A stretch of DNA of 16,153 nucleotides from an uncultured Erysipelotrichaceae bacterium (GCA_902796465.1 CADBPK010000216.1:1-16153), one strand, 5' to 3'. Positions 1-6,546 are shown, counted from the stretch's first letter. Notes: generated by a model from the letters alone, not told the origin. Numbers and translations: made by a program.

Positions 1-231
1 CTGATCAGTATTTCCTGCAAGTCCGGGGATTTTGATTCCAAGGATCTGTATGAGGTAAAGGTTAATGCGGATAAATTCGGTGGTACGCGAAGTCTTGCTG
101 TTCTGGCAGATGACGCGGAGATTGATGTCCCGGGCCTTGAACAGAAGGCGCTTGAGCTCAATGTCCTGCTGATCCTGTACCGCGATATCCGTGCCGGCCG
201 TACCGCGGAGATGATTCTCAGAAATCTCTGA
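1..231 (+). CDS. DUF1887 (Can2/Card1-like) nuclease, C-terminal fragment
   Basis: Frame 1 is open from the window edge to TGA at 229-231 and gives the last 76 residues of a protein that begins outside. The fragment opens with ISISCKSG, followed by DLYEV and then KFGGT. This matches the nuclease core of the DUF1887 family, where an ISCKNG strand carries the catalytic lysine of a PD-(D/E)XK fold and is followed by LYEL and a conserved FGG. Known members (Can2, Card1) join an N-terminal CARF domain to this nuclease and are activated by cyclic oligoadenylate made by type III CRISPR systems; standalone members also exist. The CARF part and the acidic metal ligands would lie upstream, so activation cannot be judged. 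The next gene starts 2 bases after this stop, suggesting co-transcription. The family call rests on short motifs only. Confidence 0.62.
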   Translation: MISISCKSGDFDSKDLYEVKVNADKFGGTRSLAVLADDAEIDVPGLEQKALELNVLLILYRDIRAGRTAEMILRNL

Positions 232-233
232 AT

Positions 234-1130
234 ATGAAAAAGAAAAGAAGAAGGCTCAAGAAAAATGTAAAGCGGATTCTGATGATAATTCCTGCCCTCA
301 TAGCTGCGGGAATTATCATTTTCGCTCTTGTCAGAAACAGCATGCAGGAACCGCCTGACAATACGGCCGAGGAAGCCGGTGACATCATGAAGCGGTGCGG
401 TTATACGAAACGGACTGTTACGACATATTCCCCGGCAGACAGATCTGTCTATGCCTCTGAAGGCTTTGTCACGGAAGACGAACTGATCGAAGCTTCCGTT
501 GAAAGAAAGACAGTTGATGAATATGACGCCGACGGGAACCTGATCCGCCAGACCTACTATCAGGACAATGCATTTGTCAAGACGGAGACAACGGAATACC
601 GGGACGGAAACCCGGTGCGCCGGGAGATCCGCGATGAAAAAGACCGGCTGATCCGCTACAGCGTCGTGCAGGAAGATGAAGTCAACCATGAGATGGTCTG
701 GTATCTGTATACCCCGGAAGATGAACTCATCGGCATCAGTGAAGTGTATGATGAAAAGGGAAACCTTGCGGAGTCATTTGCTTTTGACAGCGATGATGTA
801 AAGCTGTATGAGACTTTGTATCAGTATTCGGAAAAGAACGAACTGACCGGCATGACGACATGGATCGGCGGGAAACTGGTCGGTACGCAGACATTCCTGT
901 ACAATAAAGGCAGACAGACGGAAAGCATATATACAGGGGAAGACGGAACGTATTACCGGCATGTTTTTGAGTATAAGAGCGGCCATCTGAATTATTCCAG
1001 GCAGTATGACCGGAACGGCAGGGAGATCACCAATGACCGTTACACGTATGATAAAAACGGCCTCCTGCTCAAAGACGCCGTTTTCAAATCCAATAAATAT
1101 ATACAGCTGGTTCTGTACAGCTATGAATGA
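234..1130 (+). CDS. Membrane-anchored YD/MORN-like repeat protein, function unknown
   Basis: 298 residues. A very basic N-terminus (residues 1-14) precedes one hydrophobic segment (about 15-33), so the protein is probably a type II membrane protein or uncleaved lipid-free anchor with residues 35-298 outside. The exterior consists of short beta-rich repeats with Y-D-x-x-G-x-L-type turns: YDADGNLIR (97-105), YDEKGNLAE (172-180), YSEKNELTG (198-206), YDRNGREIT (258-266) and YDKNGLLLK (272-280), with weaker copies between. Such repeats recall YwqK-like/MORN-type or RHS/YD surface proteins, but there is no RHS core or toxin tip. The ATG lies 2 bases after the preceding stop and lacks a clear ribosome binding site, so translation is probably coupled to the DUF1887 gene. 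No enzymatic motif is seen; function is unknown. Confidence 0.72.
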   Translation: MKKKRRRLKKNVKRILMIIPALIAAGIIIFALVRNSMQEPPDNTAEEAGDIMKRCGYTKRTVTTYSPADRSVYASEGFVTEDELIEASVERKTVDEYDADGNLIRQTYYQDNAFVKTETTEYRDGNPVRREIRDEKDRLIRYSVVQEDEVNHEMVWYLYTPEDELIGISEVYDEKGNLAESFAFDSDDVKLYETLYQYSEKNELTGMTTWIGGKLVGTQTFLYNKGRQTESIYTGEDGTYYRHVFEYKSGHLNYSRQYDRNGREITNDRYTYDKNGLLLKDAVFKSNKYIQLVLYSYE

Positions 1131-1131
1131 T

Positions 1132-1154
1132 AAGATGCGGCAGGCATCTTTTTT
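1132..1154 (+). terminator. Intrinsic terminator after the YD-repeat gene
   Basis: Perfect 7-bp inverted repeat aagatgc/gcatctt (1132-1138 and 1144-1150) with a 5-base loop, running into T's at 1149-1154. It starts one base after the TGA of the upstream gene. The T-run overlaps the stop codon of the convergent gene on the other strand. The reverse direction has no good U-tract, so it probably works only on the + strand. Confidence 0.85.
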
Positions 1155-2383
1155 CAGCTGACGCGGATATCACCGGATATTGTTGCGAGATTCACATCAC
1201 CGGAACCCAGACCGATGATCTTTTTCTTCCTGGAAACTCTCTCTTCGTGGTAATCCGTATCATTGTCGATATCACCGGTCCTGGTTTCGCAGACGGCAGT
1301 GAAATTGTCGCCGTCGATCTGCAGGTCGATATCGCCTGATTTCGTATCGGCCGTCAGCGAGGAAACATTGGTGAAACAATGGAGTTCAATGTCCCCTGAG
1401 ACTGTTTTTGCAAGGACATGCGCAGATGTCAGATCGGCGTCGATATCACCGGAAACGCAGTTCAGCGTGACCTCGTTTCCGTCATGATGGCGGACAGTGA
1501 CATCACCGGATATTGTTTTCGCAAACAGGTCCATCCGGCAGTAACGGATGTCGATATCACCGGAAGTGCACTGCACATATGCGGCAGAAGCTTCTGTATG
1601 TTCCATTTTGATATCGCCGGACGCAGCCTGGAAGGTGATGTTCCCGACGCCGGATTCCTCGATGACCAGATCGCCGGAAAGAGACTTTCCGATCAGTTCA
1701 TCCAGGCGCACATTCCTGAGATCGGTATCACCGGAAGAACCGTCGATGCGGATACTGTGGACGGATTCCGGGATCTCCAGATACAGATCAGCCTTGGAAG
1801 TGAAGGAACTGCGCACACCGCGCAGGATCAATTCATTGCCGTCAGTGCGGATATCCAGATACGGTTCGTCTTTTGAGAATACGCTGCGCTTCGGTTTAAA
1901 GAGATAGCGTACTTCTGTTCCCGCGGAAACGGAGACGTCCATACTGAGGGAGGAAGCGTCAATACGGACGACTTCGATCGTTTCTGCGGCGGGCAGGGTA
2001 GTCAGACTGTCACTTCCTTCCGCATACCGTCTCGGACCTTCATCCGCAAAATGCATTTCCAGATTTTCCGAAACGATATCGGAAACAGTCTGGAAGGTGT
2101 CCTGCAGGGTATCAGCGATGAAGTTCATGCCGGAACGGATCGTCTTGTCCAGATCACTGTTCTGCTGCTTCTGATCCTGGATTGGTCCGCCGTTCATCAT
2201 CCGGATGTTGTCCATAACATCATCAACACTGCCGAGATTCTCGATGATCTCTTCTTCACTCTGTCCGGCCTTGATGCCTTCTTCGAAATGTGTCTGGAAG
2301 GAATCCAGAATATCTTTCTGGAAATCTTCCGGGTATCTGCGCAAATGAAATTTCAGTTCATTCAGATATTCCTGTCTGTTCAT
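1154..2383 (-). CDS. HAAS (DUF1700) plus DUF4097 beta-solenoid protein
   Basis: 409 residues. Residues 1-65 (MNRQEYLNELKFHLRRYP... through GSVDDVMDNI) match the HAAS/DUF1700 helical domain found beside PadR regulators. An amphipathic helical region follows (about 75-115). Residues about 135-409 are a DUF4097-type right-handed beta-solenoid, with SGDI/SGDV/SGDT corners about every 18-20 residues. HAAS proteins usually have membrane segments and DUF4097 proteins are usually exported, but no signal peptide or transmembrane segment is visible here. The start overlaps the padR-type stop as ATGA, with GAGAGG about 7 bases upstream, so the pair forms one operon. HAAS domains are thought to bind the cognate PadR-type regulator and mediate control of it; a role in envelope-stress sensing is only an inference. 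Confidence 0.85.
   Translation of the reverse strand: MNRQEYLNELKFHLRRYPEDFQKDILDSFQTHFEEGIKAGQSEEEIIENLGSVDDVMDNIRMMNGGPIQDQKQQNSDLDKTIRSGMNFIADTLQDTFQTVSDIVSENLEMHFADEGPRRYAEGSDSLTTLPAAETIEVVRIDASSLSMDVSVSAGTEVRYLFKPKRSVFSKDEPYLDIRTDGNELILRGVRSSFTSKADLYLEIPESVHSIRIDGSSGDTDLRNVRLDELIGKSLSGDLVIEESGVGNITFQAASGDIKMEHTEASAAYVQCTSGDIDIRYCRMDLFAKTISGDVTVRHHDGNEVTLNCVSGDIDADLTSAHVLAKTVSGDIELHCFTNVSSLTADTKSGDIDLQIDGDNFTAVCETRTGDIDNDTDYHEERVSRKKKIIGLGSGDVNLATISGDIRVS
1166..1735 (-). repeat. Coding repeat array for SGD(I/V/T) solenoid corners
   Basis: On the + strand a 12-base unit close to gatatcaccgga recurs at 1268, 1328, 1388, 1442, 1499, 1553, 1610, 1667 and 1724, with further copies near 1166 and 1194. 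Most spacings are 54, 57 or 60 bases, all multiples of three. Read on the minus strand the unit encodes S-G-D-I/V/T, one corner per solenoid coil. The intervening DNA is not conserved. It therefore reflects protein-level repetition, though it is also a substrate for in-frame slippage. Confidence 0.85.
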
Positions 2384-2682
2384 ATCAACCTCTCAACTTT
2401 CTGTATAAATGCAAGCCATTCCTGCTTTTTTTCACTCTGGTACTGTATGCCTTCATCGGTCAGGTGATAGTATTTCCTGGCCGGGCCCCCGCTGGATTCC
2501 ACAAGATATGTTTCAACATAGCCGCTGTCTTTCAGCCGTTTCAGGATCAGGTACAAGGTACCTGCCGTGATCGCCATTTCCTGCGACAGACGCTCCGTCA
2601 GTTCATATCCGTATTTGTCACCGGAAGTCAGCTGGGAAAGAACACACAGTTCAAGAACGCCTTTTTTAAATTGTGCATCCAT
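2380..2682 (-). CDS. PadR-family transcriptional regulator
   Basis: 100 residues when started at MDAQFKKGVLELCVLSQL. This is the usual N-terminus of short (PadR-s1) regulators, and AAAGG sits 9 bases upstream of the ATG. A start 17 codons earlier is possible but would place part of the promoter in the coding region. The winged-helix core is clear: KYGYELTERLSQE, then ITAGTLYLILKRLKDSGYVE (recognition helix and start of the wing), then GGPARKYYHLTDEGI, with the conserved R-K-Y-Y-x-L-T-x-x-G wing motif. These proteins act as dimeric repressors in the cytoplasm, often of membrane or stress genes and of themselves. Its stop overlaps the start of the HAAS gene, the usual genetic partner. A palindrome upstream suggests autoregulation. 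Confidence 0.9.
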   Translation of the reverse strand: MDAQFKKGVLELCVLSQLTSGDKYGYELTERLSQEMAITAGTLYLILKRLKDSGYVETYLVESSGGPARKYYHLTDEGIQYQSEKKQEWLAFIQKVERLI

Positions 2683-2704
2683 AATGTTTATCCTTTCTGA
2701 CCAT

Positions 2705-2747
2705 AATGTAGCACATAGTATTATGTAATGCAATATAGTATTTTATG
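2705..2747 (-). promoter_or_regulatory. PadR-gene promoter with candidate PadR operator
   Basis: On the minus strand, TTGCAT (2733-2728) and TACATT (2710-2705) are separated by 17 bases and form a fair sigma-70 promoter. The palindrome ACATA-N4-TATGT (2713-2726) lies inside the spacer. A half-similar copy, ATATAGTATTTTATG (2733-2747), lies just upstream; its AGTATT core is 20 bases from that of the first copy, about two helical turns. PadR operators typically contain ATGT/ACAT half sites, so this is a plausible autoregulatory site. The operator assignment is an inference. Confidence 0.5.
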
Positions 2748-2761
2748 AAATATATGAAAGT

Positions 2762-2790
2762 TTGCTTTTCTGATCAAAACATGCTATTTT
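2762..2790 (+). promoter_or_regulatory. Promoter of the 3D-domain surface protein gene
   Basis: TTGCTT (2762-2767), a 17-base spacer, then TATTTT (2785-2790) preceded by TG one base upstream (extended -10). Transcription would begin near 2796-2798, leaving a leader of only about 5-7 bases before the ATG at 2803. There is no ribosome binding site. An alternative hexamer, TATTTA at 2790-2795, would make the mRNA fully leaderless. Confidence 0.6.
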
Positions 2791-2802
2791 ATTTAAACCT
2801 AT

Positions 2803-3984
2803 ATGCGAAAGAGAACAGCAATCATACTTTGTCTGGGCACAGCCGGCGCCGTCACGATCGGCGGTCTGCAGGCATATGCAGGGTATGACAGGAAAAATAT
2901 GTATCAGGCAACACTGGACTCACTGCGTCTGGATTTTTCTGATGAGACAGGGATCGTTGAATACGGCAGCTCTTTTGATCCGGAACAGTTTGTGGACAGG
3001 CACAATGGTGAACTGACGATCACGGGCGAAGTCGATCCCATGTGCGTCAATACATATAAGGTGACCTATTCCCTCAGCGCTGAAGATGAGAAGTATCATC
3101 AGAATGTGGAAAAGACATATGAATATATAATAAAGGTACAGGATACCAGCGCACCGAAGATCCGCCTGAAAGAAGATACCGTTTATCTGGAACCGGGTGA
3201 TTCCTTTGATCCATCCGGCAATATCGAAACCGTGTCGGATATCGTGGACGGTGACCTGGAAAAGGGTGAGAACTGCGACGCCGGTAAGTATACGGTTGAC
3301 AGCGAGATCAATACCGGTGAGCCGGGTACCTATGAGATCAAAATCACAGCACAGGACCGCAATCAGAACCGTTCTTCCGCAGTTTATACTGTAGTTGTAA
3401 AGGACAAAGAGGAAGAACCGGAAGAAGCGCCTGTCCTGCAGGAAGAAGTACCGCAGACTGCGGCTGTGCAGGCACCGGAAGTGAAAGAAGAAACACATCA
3501 GGAAAGCAGCCCGGAACCTGCCGAACCAAAACCGGAACCCGTCAGTGAACCGGCGGCTGATCCGGAACCGGCAGAGACCGTAAGCACACCGGCACCGGAA
3601 AAAACAGCGGAACCGGAAAAGAAACCGGAACCGGCTTCAACACCTGCACCGACCCCTGAAACAAAGAAGGAAAATACCTGGACAGGCAGAAAGCTGACAG
3701 CCGCTGCCGGCAGGATCAAGGGACCTTCCGGAACGGAAACCTATTACAATCTGAATATGGACGCGGTCGTCAAAGGACTGGAGAAAGCCGGCATAGCCGG
3801 TGAATACTGGGTGCGCAGTGACGGGGTCAAGATGTACGGGGATTACATCATCTGTGCGTGCGGCTATTCCGTGCATCCGAAATACTCAACAGTTGAGACG
3901 AGTCTCGGTACGGGAATCTGTGCGGATACCGGCGGATTTGCTTCCCGTGAACCGTCCCTGATCGATATCGCCGTAAACTGGTAA
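2803..3984 (+). CDS. Surface protein with Ig-like and C-terminal 3D domain
   Basis: 393 residues. The N-terminal segment (about 4-26, MRKRTAIILC...AYA) is a signal peptide or membrane anchor. Residues about 115-200 form a bacterial Ig-like (DUF5011/BIG-type) domain: SAPKI, then DPSGNIETVSDIVDGD, then GTYEIKITAQDRNQN. Residues about 203-290 are a low-complexity linker rich in Glu-Pro and Ala-Pro, as in wall-spanning stalks. The C-terminal 100 residues contain GRIKGPSG, YWVRSDGVK, ETSLGTGICADTGG (about 365-378) and a final IDIAV. DTGG and IDIAV fit the aspartate-bearing motifs of the 3D (double-psi beta-barrel) domain seen in resuscitation and cell-wall lytic proteins. A wall-associated peptidoglycan role is likely; catalysis is unproven. 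There is no ribosome binding site, so translation is probably near-leaderless. DUF362 follows after 24 bases. Confidence 0.78.
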   Translation: MRKRTAIILCLGTAGAVTIGGLQAYAGYDRKNMYQATLDSLRLDFSDETGIVEYGSSFDPEQFVDRHNGELTITGEVDPMCVNTYKVTYSLSAEDEKYHQNVEKTYEYIIKVQDTSAPKIRLKEDTVYLEPGDSFDPSGNIETVSDIVDGDLEKGENCDAGKYTVDSEINTGEPGTYEIKITAQDRNQNRSSAVYTVVVKDKEEEPEEAPVLQEEVPQTAAVQAPEVKEETHQESSPEPAEPKPEPVSEPAADPEPAETVSTPAPEKTAEPEKKPEPASTPAPTPETKKENTWTGRKLTAAAGRIKGPSGTETYYNLNMDAVVKGLEKAGIAGEYWVRSDGVKMYGDYIICACGYSVHPKYSTVETSLGTGICADTGGFASREPSLIDIAVNW

Positions 3985-4008
3985 ATAAGAAAAAAGGAGG
4001 AGATTTGA

Positions 4009-4992
4009 ATGACAGACACAAGAAGATACGTGCCGATGGAAGAAAGAACAGGAAATGAATCGATCGTCTATTTCACAAGAGACATTTCTCCCGAAGGCAT
4101 CATGAAAGCCTATGAAAAAGTTAATGCCAATATAACTGGAAAGGTGGCTGTCAAGCTCCATACCGGTGAAAAGAACGGCCCGAACTTCACCCCGGCATCA
4201 TGGGTGAAAAAGGTCATGGAAAACGAAGAAACTCTGAAAGACGCTGTAATTGTGGAGACGAATACATTGTATGACGGTGACCGTTATACGACGGAAGAGC
4301 ACAGGGATACCCTGAAAGTCAACGGATGGGATTTCTGCCCGGTGGATATCATGGACGAGGAAGGCACAGTGGATCTTCCTGTCAAAGGCGGAAAATGGTT
4401 TGATCATATGACACATGGTTCGCATATGACAGATTACGATTCCCTGTTCTGCCTGACACACTTCAAGGGTCATGCGATGGGCGGCTTCGGCGGATCCAAC
4501 AAGAATATCGGTATCGGATGCGCGGACGGCCGGATCGGCAAAGCTATGATCCATTCCAAGAACGGCAATGTCTGGGGTGTTGTGGAAGACGAGCTGATGG
4601 AAAAGATCACGGAATCCACAAAAGCAACGATCGACTTCTTCGGAAAGAACGTGACATATGTCAACGTCATGCGCAACATGAGCGTATCCTGCGACTGTGA
4701 AGGCGTTGCGGCACAGCCGGTCGTAACACCGAATGTCGGCATCCTTTCCTCCACGGATATCTGCGCCATCGATTCCGCCAGCGTAGACCTGATCTATGCG
4801 ATGTGTGAAAAGGATCACCATGATCTCGTGGAGAGGATCGAATCCAGACACGGACACAGACAGCTTTCCTACATGTATGAACTCGGCATGGGAAACAGGA
4901 AATACATCCTGATCGACCTGGACAACGATGAGGTAAGGATTACACCGGCCAAAGCCGTAGAGGGCGTAAAACCGTTTAAACTGGTCAAATAA
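4009..4992 (+). CDS. DUF362-domain protein
   Basis: 327 residues. The diagnostic DUF362 core is present: VAVKLHTGEKNGPNFTPASW near the N-terminus, then HFKGHAMGGFGGSNKNIGIG around residues 148-167, then SVSCDCEGVAAQPVVTPNVGIL and DICAIDSASVDL. Many DUF362 proteins carry a 2[4Fe-4S] ferredoxin insert (CxxCxxCxxxCP) between the second and third blocks. Here that stretch is short and has no such cysteines, so this is the cluster-free form. The biochemical role of the family is unsettled. It is cytoplasmic, with no signal peptide. The start has a strong AAAAGGAGG site 8-10 bases upstream. It lies 24 bases after the surface-protein gene with no terminator between, so the two are probably co-transcribed. 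Confidence 0.85.
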   Translation: MTDTRRYVPMEERTGNESIVYFTRDISPEGIMKAYEKVNANITGKVAVKLHTGEKNGPNFTPASWVKKVMENEETLKDAVIVETNTLYDGDRYTTEEHRDTLKVNGWDFCPVDIMDEEGTVDLPVKGGKWFDHMTHGSHMTDYDSLFCLTHFKGHAMGGFGGSNKNIGIGCADGRIGKAMIHSKNGNVWGVVEDELMEKITESTKATIDFFGKNVTYVNVMRNMSVSCDCEGVAAQPVVTPNVGILSSTDICAIDSASVDLIYAMCEKDHHDLVERIESRHGHRQLSYMYELGMGNRKYILIDLDNDEVRITPAKAVEGVKPFKLVK

Positions 4993-4997
4993 TCAAA

Positions 4998-5022
4998 GAG
5001 GGGCGGTTATGAACCGCTCCTT
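4998..5022 (+). terminator. Hairpin terminator after the DUF362 gene
   Basis: An 11-bp stem (4998-5008 with 5012-5022), including G-U pairs, is closed by the triloop ATG and starts 5 bases after the stop. The tail (aaatatgtatttatatttt) is AU-rich rather than a pure U-run, so termination may be incomplete. The ATG in the loop is in frame with the lysozyme gene but is unlikely to be its start. Confidence 0.6.
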
Positions 5023-5044
5023 AAATATGTATTTATATTTTGCA

Positions 5045-5053
5045 TGGTATAAT
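5045..5053 (+). promoter_or_regulatory. Extended -10 promoter of the GH25 gene (leaderless)
   Basis: TGGTATAAT is a perfect extended -10 element and ends 6 bases before the ATG at 5060. Transcription normally starts about 7 bases after the hexamer, which is the A of that ATG. No good -35 is seen at 17 bases, as is common for extended -10 promoters. There is no ribosome binding site upstream of the ATG. Confidence 0.75.
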
Positions 5054-5059
5054 GCTGAT

Positions 5060-5923
5060 ATGACGAGATCCCGCAGACGGAGAAAATACAGAAGGGTAAA
5101 AAGACGGACACCTGTGTTCGGACGTCTTCTTGTCCTTGTGATCGGGGTCTCTTTTCTTGTTTTCGGCATGCGCTGGATCCGCTCCACCCTGCGCCTGCGG
5201 GAAGAACTGCAGGAGGAATCCCGGCTGGAAGCTGAAAATCCGCTCCGCCTGCATGCCTATGACTGGGACAACCTTTCCGAAAACGGGGAATTCCTGACCT
5301 ATGAAGATCAGACCTATACTTCCCTGAAGGGAATCGATGTTTCTGCCTTCCAGGATGAGATCGACTGGGAAAAAGTAAAACAGTCCGGCATCGATTTTGC
5401 CTATATCCGGGCAGGATACAGGGGATATGACAAAGGACATATCAAGGTCGATCCGCGGTATGAATACAATATCGAACAGGCTAAGAAGGCAGGTCTGGAT
5501 GTAGGCATCTACTTCTTTTCCCAGGCCATTACAGCCGAAGAGGCAAGGGAAGAAGCGGAATACATGATCCGCATCCAAGGGAAATATGACCTCCGTTTTC
5601 CCATCGTCTTTGACATGGAACATAATTCAACAGGCATCGACCGGATCGGGCATCTGAGCCGGGAGGAAAAGACGGAATTTGCCCTGACATTCTGCCGCCA
5701 TGTGCAGAAAGCCGGTTATATCCCCATGATCTATGCCAGCTCCGGTCTGTTCGACACGGAATTTGATCTGAAATACTTCGCAGATATGCATCTGTGGGTG
5801 GCGGAGTACGGCAGCTATCCCAGTTTCCCGTATGAATTCAGCATGTGGCAGTATTCCTGCACAGGCAAGGTTGACGGCATCAGCGGAAATGTGGACCTGG
5901 ACCTGATGCCGGTAAAGAAATAA
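5060..5923 (+). CDS. Membrane-anchored GH25 lysozyme (muramidase)
   Basis: 287 residues from ATG 5060. This start is chosen because the extended -10 lies 6 bases upstream; the in-frame ATG at 5009 would lie inside a hairpin ahead of the promoter. A highly basic stretch (2-16) precedes one transmembrane helix (about 19-37), and then a charged stalk reaches to about residue 88. The GH25 TIM barrel covers residues 89-285: KGIDVSAFQ (catalytic-region Asp93), AYIRAGYRG, VGIYFFSQA, VFDMEHN (Asp185 and Glu187, the D-x-E active-site pair), MIYAS, WVAEYG and FSMWQYSCTGKVDGI. GH25 enzymes cleave the N-acetylmuramyl-1,4-N-acetylglucosamine bond of peptidoglycan. A tethered form without binding repeats suggests house-keeping wall remodelling rather than a phage endolysin. 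Confidence 0.92.
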   Translation: MTRSRRRRKYRRVKRRTPVFGRLLVLVIGVSFLVFGMRWIRSTLRLREELQEESRLEAENPLRLHAYDWDNLSENGEFLTYEDQTYTSLKGIDVSAFQDEIDWEKVKQSGIDFAYIRAGYRGYDKGHIKVDPRYEYNIEQAKKAGLDVGIYFFSQAITAEEAREEAEYMIRIQGKYDLRFPIVFDMEHNSTGIDRIGHLSREEKTEFALTFCRHVQKAGYIPMIYASSGLFDTEFDLKYFADMHLWVAEYGSYPSFPYEFSMWQYSCTGKVDGISGNVDLDLMPVKK

Positions 5924-5943
5924 AAAAGAGATCATCCGATCTC
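5922..5943 (-). terminator. Intrinsic terminator of the YigZ-family gene
   Basis: Read on the minus strand, GAGATC-ggat-GATCTC (5943-5938 and 5933-5928) is followed by TTTTTT (5927-5922). The stop codon of the minus-strand gene (5934-5932) overlaps the loop and 3' arm. On the + strand no U-run follows, so the lysozyme transcript may read through or end elsewhere. Confidence 0.75.
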
Positions 5944-6540
5944 CCGTTCCCGCAATATCGTATCAATGTATACAGGCAGGATCTTTCCCTTGGAGAGGTC
6001 CTGTATTTTTTCCTTGATGCCTTCCTTATCGGTCAGGAACTGACAGGTGACCGCTTCATCATAGGCTATGTCCATGATCTCGGTATTCTTGCGCAGCCAG
6101 CCCTCCAGCGTGCCCGACATGTCATAGGGATATGTGACGGTATAGTGCTGCAGGGGAACATCCTCGACTTTGCGCGCATGGGAAAGGGCAGAAGAAACAC
6201 TTCCCGCATAAGCCCGGATCAGTCCCGAAGCGCCGAGTTTGATGCCGCCGAAATAACGCACGACGCAGGCACATATATCCGTTACTTCCGTATGCAGGAT
6301 CGCCTCCAGCATGGGTATGCCGGCAGTCCCGGAAGGTTCCCCATTGTCGTTGGAACGGCGGATCTGCCGGTTTTCACCGATGGCATAGGCCGTGCACACA
6401 TGCGTGGCATCGCTGAATTCTTTCCGTATGATATCGATATACATCCGCGCTTCCTCCTCGCTCCGGCAGGGGCAGAGGCAGGCAATGAATTTCGATTTCT
6501 GGATTTCCGTGTTTTCCCTGTATTCTTCCTTCAGTCGCAT
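5932..6540 (-). CDS. YigZ/IMPACT family protein
   Basis: 202 residues, the usual family length. The N-terminal UPF0029/IMPACT domain shows KSKFIACLCPC, then ATHVCTAYAIG, then NDNGEPSGTAGIPMLE (the family signature), then VVRYFGGIKLGASGLIRAYAGSV. A C-terminal DUF1949-type ferredoxin-like domain follows (about 135-200). Eukaryotic IMPACT inhibits the GCN2 kinase; the bacterial role is unclear, though a link to translation stress has been proposed. The ATG has no ribosome binding site but has TATAAT 6 bases upstream, so a leaderless mRNA is predicted. It is a single-gene unit diverging from mutL, with its own terminator. Confidence 0.93.
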   Translation of the reverse strand: MRLKEEYRENTEIQKSKFIACLCPCRSEEEARMYIDIIRKEFSDATHVCTAYAIGENRQIRRSNDNGEPSGTAGIPMLEAILHTEVTDICACVVRYFGGIKLGASGLIRAYAGSVSSALSHARKVEDVPLQHYTVTYPYDMSGTLEGWLRKNTEIMDIAYDEAVTCQFLTDKEGIKEKIQDLSKGKILPVYIDTILREREIG

Positions 6541-6546
6541 GAATCA

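Noticed and set aside
1166..1735. Regular 12-base repeats near gatatcaccgga, resembling a CRISPR or iteron array
   Set aside because: Spacings are 54, 57 or 60 bases, all multiples of three, and the unit encodes the SGD corner of the DUF4097 solenoid on the minus strand. The units are too short and too variable for CRISPR repeats.
1418..1876. 152-codon open frame on the + strand opposite the DUF4097 gene
   Set aside because: It is a shadow of the repetitive coding strand, has no ribosome binding site, and its translation is only a readout of the antisense repeat.
3498..3660. Repeated ggaacc-type units in the surface-protein gene
   Set aside because: They encode the Glu-Pro/Ala-Pro linker; irregular spacing and in-frame coding explain them.
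5060..5923. GH25 gene as a phage endolysin marking a prophage
   Set aside because: It has an N-terminal membrane anchor, lacks holin or structural neighbours, and sits between house-keeping genes.
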